64,000 nt of DNA from Pontivivens insulae (GTDB lineage: Bacteria > Pseudomonadota > Alphaproteobacteria > Rhodobacterales > Rhodobacteraceae): positions 682,001 through 746,000 of the forward strand of contig NZ_OMKW01000001.1 of NCBI RefSeq assembly GCF_900302495.1, written 5' to 3'. How positions within the stretch are numbered: position 1 is the first letter of the stretch; the number at the start of each line of letters is the position of its first letter. Position numbers and translations under genes: made by a program. The notes beneath the pieces are model-generated. The model did no database searches. It was given only the letters and a program-made list of their open reading frames with translations, and was not told the DNA's origin. This document shows positions 1 to 12,000 of the stretch, in pieces.

Positions 1-3000
1 CCACCAACGTGGTCAAATTGGACGCAGCGGTAACTGACCCGGGCAGCAACGCAGTGCTCGTGGGCCTTGATCTGATCGAGGTGACCCTTGTTCCGACACC
101 TACGGCCATTACGCAGATCCAGCCGAAGGTCACAGTCGTGCGTGGACAGACTTCCGGCGTTGTTGGCACGGTTCAAAGTTACTCGAACACCACAGGTATA
201 ATGGCGCTCAGCGATTTGACCGGCATTCCACAGCATGGTGAAGTCTTTGAAATTGTTGGCCGTGCCGCGTCTACCCCGATATCGGTGAACTTTGCTGTCG
301 ATACGACGACTGGCCTATCTGTTGGTGATATCCTTCAGCGTCCGGCAGCGCAGACGAATTATGATACCGGGGCGTATTCCGTTCTGCGTATCACGGCAAT
401 CGATGCACAGCTCGGCACGATTGTGGCCGATCTGGTTTCAGGAGAGGTGTTGCCCGACGGAACACAGCTCACCAACGGATCCGCGACCATCAATGCGACC
501 ACTTCGGTGCTTCGCCTCGCCGCAGTTCCGCAGCAAATTACGGTTGCAGCCCTTGCGGGTGTCGCCGTGGGGGATCTGTTGATCGGCACTGACCTCGACA
601 AGAGCATCTTCCGTGTGAGTGATCCGAACGACGGTACGGGTACGGTGTTGGAGCTTGTTGACGGTCGCTGGCAGAGCGGCATGACCGCAGCTGGCAAGAC
701 GCTGACCGCTTTGGCAGGTGATGACGCGGTCGCTGGTATCCTGACGTCGGCAATTCAGACCGATTACATCTACAACGTCAGCGTCGAAACCGATTTTGCT
801 GCGTCTGTCGAAGATGGTCTGAAAACTCAGGTCGAGAAGAAGATCGCTGCGAATGAGCCGGTCATTCTGTTCGCCGACATCGGTGGCGTTGCACGCGCCG
901 TGACGATCACGGCGATGACCGATGACAAGGTTACAGTGGTGCCGGCAGACGGCTCTCTGGCTCTGCCTGCCGGAACGGCGTTGTACGATTTGCGCCCTGG
1001 CGGCACGTCAACCGCGAACATCACCGATTATGACATTCGCTCCGCCGACGCGGCGCAGCCGATCCTTGTCCTGTCGCAGAGCAATGCAGACGGCACACGC
1101 GGATATGTCGAGCAGACACTGCTTGGCGGGGGATCGACGACGCGGGTCTTCGGTGTGATTTCTGATGCCCTTCAGGGTGGTGCACTGTCGCTCTTCACAG
1201 CACAGGGTCATGAGGTTGTCGTGAAGGCCTTGAATGGCAGCAAGGGCCAGATAACATTTGCCTTTGGTGGCCTTCTGCCGGGTCAGAGTGGGGACACCAA
1301 TGCGCGCGTCGCCTTCTCGGATATGGCGCTCTACGAATCCGCCAACGATGTCGCGATGGGCACAAAGCCGATTCTGCGTCTTGGTCAGATCGCCGATGCG
1401 CAGTCCGCGCCAATCTCGGTTGTCGCAGGGCGGACTGTTGCGCATGATTTCGGTGACATTACGATCAACGGAAACGGCAAGGTGCGCCTCTCGGGCCTTG
1501 CTGAACAGTTCTATCAGGGCCAGCGCGTGGCTGTTCTCGATGGCTCTGCCGCCGCGACAACTGCGATTGTTGAGAGCCAGGAACTTGACGTTAGCCGCCT
1601 TCACGTCACGCTGACGGACAGTGGATCTGATGCGACGACAATCCTGCAGGGCTTCAATTTTGATGGCCATGTGGTTGGGTATACGCCTGCGGCGGATGCA
1701 GTCGTGATGGGCCTCGACATCGCTGTCGTAAAGACACCGCCGGGCTTCGAGGGGCTCTTCATCAAGGGTCAGGATGTCTACGCCGTTGATCCTACAGTTG
1801 ACAAATCAGCCAATCCAACGGGTTGGCGCACGCTGCTTGGTACGGTGGAGGTCTACAAGGCCGGAGCGGGTGAGCTACACATCAAACTTGCACCAAACGC
1901 ACCGACCATCGGCTTTGGAACCATGCTCTACAGCGAGTTCAAGGCCGAGGGTGCTGCGGCGCATACCGGATCGTTCAAGATTGATGATGCGAACAGGATT
2001 GATCCGCAGAACAAGCGCATTCTCTTCAAGAATTCCGCGGGTCTTGGGCCGATTGGCTTCCGAACCGGCGACAGTCTGGTGACCGCAGACGGGCGTGAGC
2101 TCGTCGAAGTGGGCTATGTCGGCGATGCGTTGGATGCGAATGGAAACAAGATTGCGGGTGGTGATGTTGATCTGACCTTCAACCGCTTGCGCAACGCGGC
2201 CCAGCCTTTCCAGCCGACCCAGAAACTTGAGGTCATCGTCAAGACGGGTGGCACCTTCGGGCCTTCATCTGTCAGCACACTGACAATTGGCGATGCGGCG
2301 TTCGACGTCGATCTGGGCGCGGAATTCTGGGAAATCAGGCTGGAGCGCGAAAGCTCCGATCGACTGAATGCGTTCCTAACCGCAAATCCGGGTGCGGAAG
2401 TCTACATCTCGTCGCAATTCAGCAGCGGGACACGTGGGTTGGACATCGGGCGGATTGTCTCGCTCAATGCCGCTACCAATACGATGCAGGTCGAAGTGAT
2501 CGAGCAGGACCGCGCAGAAGCACGACTGACCCGCGAACCAGCGACCAAGCTCTATTTCCGTGAGACACCTGTTCCCAGCCCGAATGCCACGATCTTCACG
2601 CCAACCTCGACGGCTCGATTGGGTGATCAGGTGACGATTGGGATGGACGGCAACACGTTCCCGACCTTCAATATTCACGAAGATCTGACGCATTTGTACC
2701 ACCAGACGGCAGATGGCGATGTGCTGGGCGTTGCGCTGATCGACCGCGCGGCAACCAATGCCGCCTTTGCAGCCGGCAATTTCCAGGTGATCGCCAACGT
2801 CGTGGCGGGGACAGCTTCCGACTTCACCTCCACCGTTGCAGCGGAGCAGTGGGCCTTCCGCGCGGGCATTGATATCGACGCTGTGATTGCATCGGCCACG
2901 GTCAATGCAGATGGCACAACCGATATCGTTCTGGTGACGGATGCGGCGATTAACATTTCGATCAATGAGGGTGTACCGCGCTTCCTTCAGGTCTTTGAGC

Positions 3001-6000
3001 TGAATGATGCGGGCGTCGCTGGCGGCCGTGTGATTGGGGCGACTGATTTGGGCAGCGGCTCATGGTCGGTCAAGGTCGAGGCTGGTGAAACGGCAGTGGC
3101 CGCGAAAGCAGGCGACGTCATCCGCATGACCGCAGCGGCACGGCTGCCAGCCTATATCATGCCGACCGGCGCGGGTCTGACCGGAATGGTCGTCGACTAC
3201 ACGTTCCGCGCAACGCTGGAGGACCTCGATTGGGAGGTGACCAACTACACCCAGACCGTCCGCGTTGAGGCGGCAACGGCTGTTGCGCTCAACGACGAGA
3301 TTGTACTTAGCGCCGACGGCTCTGTCGTGGGCAAGGTAACGGCGATCAATTCGGTCGCGGCACTTTCGGCAGGTGACACAAAGACCAAGGAACTCACGCT
3401 CGAACTGCGGCGAGGTGGTGACTTCTTCAACGGAGTGACCGAAGGCGCATTGGTGCGTGAAGATGATCCTGTGGGCGGCAATAACTGGGCCGTCGGTGCG
3501 GCAGTCGAGGTGACAACAGCCAACCAGAACGCGCTGACACTGAACGGCAATACCTATGTTGTGCAGGATGCAACGGACGCCGTAACGCGCATCTACGCTG
3601 TCGAGATGTCCTATACCCCGACCGCTGATGAGCAGAACATTCTGGACAAGCGGGATGCCGGCACGCAGCTCACACCGGCGGAGGCCCTGTTCGCTGAAAC
3701 GATGCAGCAACCGTTCCGCCCGCTGGTCAACGATCGTCTGAATTTCCGCGTCACCGATGGAAAGACCGGCGATCAGGCCACGGTGCTGGATGTCATCGAA
3801 AGCGGCAACAAGCTCTATGCGATCATGGAGCTCGAATGGCTCGATGTTGAGAATCCTGAGTTCCTTGAGGGTCAGACCGTCACCATCGGTGGCGCACAGC
3901 AAGCGCTGGGCGCCGTCGGCGATGTTATTGAGCAAGAGCCGTCGACCGTTGATGCGGCCACGTTCCGTGCACTGACCGATGTAACTCTCGTCAATGCCAC
4001 ACCGCTCGCCTTCTATGCCGGTCAGGCCTTCCGCTCGAACATGGTTGTTGGTGGAGATGCGCTTGAAGGTACCGTCTCGCAATGGAACAGCGATACGCAG
4101 GTTATCACCGTCACAGGGCTTAGAAATGTTGGTGGACAGGATGCTGCCGACAGCCTTTACGATCTGATCCAGAATGGTCAGTCGATGGCATCCGATATTG
4201 ATGCATCCGGTGCAATCATCGTCGGCCGTCAGGTTGAGGTGGTGCTGCCGACGCTCACCTCTTCACCCAAACTGGGCTCTGATGTGACCGTGGGTGGCCA
4301 AGCCATCGGAACGGTCTTCAACCTCGAAGCTGGACGTATGCTGGTCTCAGCCAATGGGACGCAAACGCTCGCGGTCGGAACGCAGATCAGTTGGGTCGGT
4401 GCCGACGGCGGGACGCGTTCTGCAACCCTCGCGAACGCGATCCAGGTCGTGGACGGTGCCTATGCGATTGCGCTGTCTGCGCTCGCCAATCTGCCGGTCG
4501 ACAACACATTCCTGCGCGCTGCCGACGGGACGGAGCTTGGCCGCATCACCGCCGTTGACGGTGACAAGGTTACTGTCGTCATAACACGGGAAGCGATTGC
4601 TGCCGGCGCCACAGACGCGCTCTTGCAAGCGGGCAAGACGGTGAAATGGTCCAGTGCCGGTGGGGTTGAGCAGACCGTCACCCTTGGCGCAATCGACACT
4701 GATGCGGTGATCGGGCTGACGCTTCGTAACACGGCGATTCAGCCGCAAGCGGCTGATGTGTTAAGTCTAAATGGTGTGACTGTTGGCACGATTTCAACTT
4801 GGGATGCAGATGCTACGACAGCGGTTGTAACAATGACCGAGGCCGTCGCGGAGAGCCTGACTACCGAAACGGTGCTTGATCTGACGCGCGGCGGCAATGC
4901 CGTCGGCGCAGATTACCGCGTTCAGGAAGTCAAGATCCTGACACCCCAAAACGGTGCAACCCCGGCGGTTGTCCGGCTCGTGCTGGAAATCCAGCCGACC
5001 GTGAAGCCCGGAGCGGGCGACACGATCGAGGTGATCACCGGTGGTGTGGCAAGCGGGACAGTGATCGGTACGATCGCGACATGGGATCCTGACAAGCTCG
5101 AAGCGACGGTCTGGCTCGACAATGATCATCTCGGCGATGTCTGGTTCGACACCCAGCTTCAGGTCAGCGACGGCAATGGCACCAATACCAGTTTCGAAGT
5201 GACGGACCTTCGCCTGGGCTCTGTCCGGTATCTTGCAACTGGTACGACGGCAGACACGCCGCTGGCGGGCGGCGCACTGACACTACAGGGTCTTGCGCTC
5301 GACTACACTGACGAGCCGGGTCGCGGTGTGATCATCACATCGCTTGATCCCACAACTTGGGACAAGACCTTCACCTATACCGGTTCGTCCTTTGAGAACG
5401 CCGATCAGGTCAGCGTTGGCATCGACAACTTGCCGGAGCGGGCAACAACATGGGAGGCCAACCGCGATTGGGCACCGGGTGTCGTCGATACGCGCGCGCA
5501 TGCCATTGAAGTCGACCAGGCGTTGGTCAAGGTGGCGCTTGATGGCGGTGACGTTCAGCGGCTTGAAGGCGACACGCTCGTCTCTGTTCCGCAACTCTTC
5601 CAGCAGCGTTTCATGACCTATTCCGGCACCGAGCAGCTGTTCCTGCATGGTACGGAGGGTGAGGACAGCTTCACCCTGAACAACACCGGTGCGCTCACAT
5701 ATGCCTATGGCTATGGTGGGAAGGATAACTTCTTTATCGGCTCCATCATTTCGACGCGCCAGGCGCCGAACCCTGAAGGGACGGGTTCGGTCACGGTTGT
5801 GCGGACATCTGCTGGTACAAGCGATGATACCCGTCTGTTCGGCGGCTCGGGCAACGACTATTTCCAAGTCTACCGTAACAAGGCTGAGACGTGGCTTTAC
5901 GGTGATGCCGGCGACGACACCTTCTTTATCAAGGCAACGCTCGGCATTACGAACCTCGGCTCGGGCAAGGGTAAGAACAAGGTCGGCTACAACAAGAACG

Positions 6001-9000
6001 CACCGCTTCACATTGATGGCGGTTCCGGCTTCGATACGGTCATTCTGGAAGGCACCGAGATCGGCGATCGTTTCATCGTCTACGTGGATGATGCAGGGGT
6101 TCAGCAGATCAAGGGCGCTGGTCTGAACCTCGCTTCCATCAAGGGCGTGGAGTCTATCCAGATCAATGCCATCGACGGTGACGACACCATTTATGTCTAT
6201 GGTATCAATCAGGAAACACGGCTGACCGTGAACACGGGTCGCGGCAATGACCAGATCTTCGTTGGCGGTCCGGCGCAATTCTTCGATCCGCTGGATCAAT
6301 CGATCCAGCTCGACACGTCCAGCCCGGACGCACTGGTTCCGGTCATCGAATATGTCGAGATCGAAGAGCAGGTGCCCGGATACACCCGGATCGACCGCGT
6401 GCCGCAGCCTGACGGGACGACTCTGTCTGTTGCGGTGTTCGTGCAGGGCTACACCGTGACGAAACGCGTCGCGACGGTCGTGCTGCGGCCGGTTTCGGGC
6501 TCGACGCAATCCGAGAAGAAAAACCTTTCCATCGATGCGGTCCGCATTGGTGCAGTCAACGATCTAACGACGTTCGACAATCTGGTTCAGCTCGACGGTG
6601 CCAGCGGGTCTGATGTCGTTGATTTCAAGCTGTTGGGCGAATTCGATGGTTCGCGCGCTGACGGCGAAATGGGGATCACGACACAGCGCGATATCACGAT
6701 CCGGGCGCTCAAGGCCGTTTATGGTCAGAATTATGTGCCGGATGAGAGTGAGCTTCCCGGTCGCGACAGCCCCGACAATACAACCTTCGGCTGGGTCCGC
6801 GGATTTGGTGGCAACAGCCAGGGCATTGTGCTCGACAATCTTGAACTCGTCCGGATGCAGCTTGGCGAGGCCAACAACAACTTTATCCAGTCCGGTGTAG
6901 ATGAAGATATCCAGTACACCGTCATTTCCCTCGCGGGCGGTGACGATGTTGTCACCGTCGGTCGTGTGCTGACAGAGGCTGAGATCGCTTCGCTTAAGGT
7001 TTCGCAGATTCCGGCAGGCGCGCTCGGCCTGATGAGCGGTGGTGGTCTTTGGGTGTCCCGCATGGCGACGGCGGGCCTCAGCCAAGTTGACGTTATGACG
7101 CTCGCGGCACTTGATCGCGTCGATCTCGGCTCGGAGTTGAGTGTTCTGAACGCTTGGTTTGATGCACTCGATCTGGAGGAGCGTGACAGTACCTATCTGG
7201 CAGCGGCGCGTCTGGGCGAGGTGGGTGACACGTCCGATATCAAGTCGAAACTGCTGTTGATCGGTGGTGACGGCGTAAACTCGGTCACGGTCTGGAACAA
7301 TGCATCCAGCAAAGATCGCGCGATGCGTGTGACCGCACAGGATTACAAGCCATTCAATCCGGCTGATCCGACGACGTCCTCTGCCGATGAGGTTTCAACC
7401 GATCCGCTCAAGCGGCGGATCACCTTCACACAGGCGGATATTCGGAACCGTGACGAGATTGATGGCGTCGTGTCGTCAATGGCGTTCAACGCCTTCACCG
7501 AAACGCAGCTTTATCTGGGCCTTGGTGACGACGATATCGACATCCTTTCGGCCGCTCAGGATCTGTCGATCCATGCCGGTGGTGGTGATGACGAATTCTT
7601 CATGGGGTCTCAACCGGACAATGTCCTGGCCTCCGATCTTGATGGTATCAACCAGACGCTGAAGCTGGATGGCGGTACGGGGTCCAACAGGATCGTTGTC
7701 AGCCGTGCGGGCGATACGGACGATTCCACGAATATTGAGCTTGCCGACAACGCGATCACCATTCGGGCAGAGCAGACCGGCCAATCCGGCGTGTTCTACA
7801 CTGGCGTGAAATACACCACGACCCAGCAGAAGATGGAGCTGAACCGCAGCGCCGGATCCTTCGACCGCGGTGTGGTTCTTTACACTGGTGCGGGCGACGA
7901 TGCCTCGGTGCTGGTGAAGTCGGTCCGCAATGACAGCCCGACCAAGATCTATCTGGGCGCGGGTGAGGATCACCTGCAGGTTCTCACAGCAACGAATGTC
8001 GAACTGAACGATCACGACAATGATCCGTCTACACCCAATATCGCGGTGACCATTGGCGCTGCGAATGAGGGGCTGGTGAATGGATCCGGCGTCTTGGCGC
8101 ATGACATCCTTCAGGTCTTTGGCGGCGACGGCAACGATACGATTGATATGTCGCAGGCCATCGCGAATGTGCGCGGCTTTGGTGGCGCAGGCGACGACCG
8201 TATCAAGGGCTCGACCGGAACCGACATATTGATCGGTGGTTTGGGCGACGACACGATTGAGGGCTATGGCGCTGCTGTGCTGGGCAACCCGGCCGATGAC
8301 GCGCTCTGGGGCACGCAGCTCGAAGTCATTGCCGGTGACGAAATCGGGCGCTACGTCGATCCCACCTCGTCGGAGTTTGTGGCCAGCTGGATGGAAGCGG
8401 GCGGAAACTACTTCTTCGACCGTTCGGACGATGCGGGCCAGTTGGCCGACCTTTCGCAAGCTGCGGATGCCCGCGGCGTATTGCGCAAGGGCACGGACCT
8501 GAACGGCCAGCCGAATGCGAATGTCAATTTCCGCGGCGGCGATCCGAACGCGATCTGGTACTCGCTTGAGGTGACCGAAGATCAATTGCAATTGGGTGGA
8601 CAGGATCGCCTGTTCTCTGGCATCGCGACACCGCGTTTCGACGCCCTGTCGCCCACGACCGTCACGTGGCAGCGTCCGACGGCAAATTCTGCGGCGCCAG
8701 CAACGGCCACCACGACCACATGGCTGAGTGGGACGACAGTTGCCATCGGCGGTGCCGGGTCCGATGCGATCTTCATCGGTGACACCGACGCGGCGCATCT
8801 CCATGGCCACGTCATCATTGGTGACACGGGCCGTATTGATTTCCATAACCGCGCGGCCTCTTTCGATCCCGCCGCAGCCACCCGTGTATTCAAGGTCGCT
8901 GACAGCTTCCTTGCGGGCGTTGCGGAGAACGCGCGCCCAATTGGGCATGATTGGATCCAGTTCGGTCACGGTGCCGCAACAGTGCTTGCCGGCCAGGGAC

Positions 9001-12000
9001 ATGATGTTGTGATCGGTGGACACGACTGGGCCGCAACGGGTGTGATGCCAGCCGACCCGGCCAAGCGTTACATCCTGTCCGATGCGGGTCAGGTTGTGTT
9101 GCTCGACAACGCCACCACATGGGGTGAGCCTACGTCCCTGCAGACGATGGAGACAGATATTGGGCGCGCCTCCGGCAATGACGTGATTGTGCTGAACACC
9201 GGTGATCTGGATATGGTCACGGGTGGCGGCGATGACTTCGCGCGGGCAGGCTTCGTGACGGTTCCGCAACCTGATGCGGCCGATCGCGATAGCGATGGGG
9301 ACACGACAGAGCCGCTGCCATTGTTTGATACGGGCTTCTCGCTCGATGTCTTGGACGGCTACGTGCTGACCGGCTTTACCTGGGCTGGCCTCGTGCGCGC
9401 TGCTACGCCGCCGCCAGCCGTATCGGCACGCGGCGGTATGAAGATCCGTGTTGTGACCGACTATGGTCAAATTCTACGCGACGAGCGGATTGACTATCCG
9501 TCCGGCCCTGCGCTTGACGGGTTTGATCCAACGGCACAACTGCCCGTTATGCGGGTTCAGTCCCTCGTTCCGAGTTCTGATTTCGGCGCGACGCCCTATC
9601 TGGCCGCAGATTTGCTGACCGATGGCGATGCGACGCTCAACGCGATCAAGGCGGCCGGCGGCACCTACACCGACAAGCGCCTGCTTTCGGATGGCGGGGA
9701 TGACAATTTCGTCGTCTCAATGGCGACGGGCGATGTCGTCTTGGGTGAGGGGAGTGATACGTTCACCTCTCTCGACGCCACTACGGATGCGGCCACGAAC
9801 CTAGCGCGTGGCATCGCCGTCGTGGGTGACACCGGTTCGATTGATCGCCTGCAATCCAATGACAGGCTCGTCCGTGTTGATTACGCCCAAGGTACAACGC
9901 CTGTCGGCAATCCGGCGCGGCTAGAGCTTCAACTCTATCGCGGCGGCAATGACACTGTGACGCTGTCAGATGGTAACCACGTGGTCATGGGCGGTGCGGG
10001 TGCGGATACCTTGTCGCTTGCAGCGGGCGTGACGGAACGGTCTCAAGTCGTGACCGGCGATGGAGCAACGATCTTCTTCGATCCCCGTGCTGCCGTGCCT
10101 GCGCGTACGCTGCTGCTGGTCGGGTCGGGTGAGAACGTTGATCCCGCCACACAGGGCATCGCAAACCTTCCCGCATACGGCGATACGATTACTACGGGCG
10201 GTGGACGCATCGTTGTGTCCGGCGGTCTGGGCAATGACAACATCACCACCGGTGATGGTCGCGCGATGATCTTTGGCGATCAGGTTACGCTCAATGCGTC
10301 TGACGCAACCGGCGCTGCGCCGGTGACGCTCATGCGCGACAATTTCGGGGCCTTCTCGAATGGTGACGATACGATCAACTCGGCGGCGGCCGATGTCGCT
10401 GTCATCGGGGGTGACGGCTCTGACCAGATCAACGTTCAGGGTGGTGATCCGTCTGGCACGACGTCGGGCACAGCCATTGTGATTGGAGATAAGGGCCAGA
10501 TCGAGTTTGCCCTGCAGCCGACCTGGGGCGTCGTTCCGGCACAATATCTCGACATTCTGGGCATGGCGACGATTGTTCAGATTGAAACGGCTGATGTCGT
10601 TGGACAGACCGGTGCGGCCGATACGATCCGTGCTGCCAACGGCACCAAATACATCCTCGGCGGTGGTGGTGGTGATACGATCCTGACCGGCACTGGGCGG
10701 GATGTCCTGCTGGGCGACGGCGGTCTGATCGATTTCACGAATGGAGCTGTGGATCTTATCCGCCATGCCAAGGACGCCACGGGCGCGGTGTTGCATGTCG
10801 GCGGTGACGACACGATTGCGACAGGCGTCGGCGACACGGCCATTCTTGGCGGCTTCGGTGCAGACACCATCACAACCGCCGCTACGGTGACTGCGGCGGG
10901 CGTTGCGACTTCGATCACCGGCACCGGTGCAGCGGATCGCGTTGTGATCCTGGGGGACAATGGTGAGATTGACCTTCATGTTGGCGGAGCCACGCCGGGC
11001 GAAATCATCACCCTGACCGCGCAGGATCGCGTAGCGCAGGATGGTGGCGACGATGTAATTTCCAGCGGTGATGCGACCGTCCACCTGATCGGTGGCACGG
11101 GTGCCGATACTGTGACGCTGGCGGATGGCAACGTGACCTTGCTGGCCGATGGCGGTGTCGCGACCTATTCCGCAGCTGCTGGTGACGATGTGGTCAACTT
11201 GGTTGAAGTCACGGGGCTTGAGGGCATTGCAGGCGCAGATGTTGTCACGACAGGCAATGCGGCGCGTGCCGCAATCATTCTGGGCGCAGGCGGCGACCGT
11301 CTGACATCCGGCAACGTCACGACCGCGCTCTTGGCAGGCGATTTGGCCGAGATCCGGATTGATGCACCGACAGGCAATCTTTTGTTCATGCAGTCCAATG
11401 ATGTGGCCGCCACGCCGCAAGGTGCGGATTCGATCACCATTGGTGACGGAACCTTGCGCGCCATCCTCGGAACGGGCGGTGACACGCTTACGTCCGGCAA
11501 CGGCGCGGCAGCTGTCCTCGGCGATAGTGGAGAGATCACGATTGACGCAACTTCGCATGAGGTGATCGGCCTCAGCGACCGGATCACAGATCCTGCCATA
11601 AGCCGCGCCGGTGCGGATCGCTGGACGGCGGGCCTTGGCCGACACTCGGGTATCCTTGGTGGCGGCGGTGATACCGCAATTCTCGACACTGGTGAGACGG
11701 CGCTTCTGACCGATCACGGCACAATCACCTGGGACCAACAGGGTCGCCTGACACGACTGTTCGCCGATGCGAACACCGAGTTTGGCAACGATACGGTGAC
11801 ATTGACGAGTGCTGCAAAGGCGTCCGTCATGCTTGGCGGTGGCGATGATCGATTCACGGCTGGCGATGTCGCGAACGCATTGATCGCCGGTGATCTCGCG
11901 ACAATCGACATTGATGCTGCGACTGGAAACCTGCTCGGAATGCAGTCCAATGATGTTGCGACGACACCCAAGGGTGACGACGCCGTCACGATTGGTGATG

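Noticed and set aside
7476-9470. A 664-codon open frame on the - strand opposite the giant gene
   Set aside because: Same reason: low-complexity antisense of RTX-like coding sequence, no recognisable motif.
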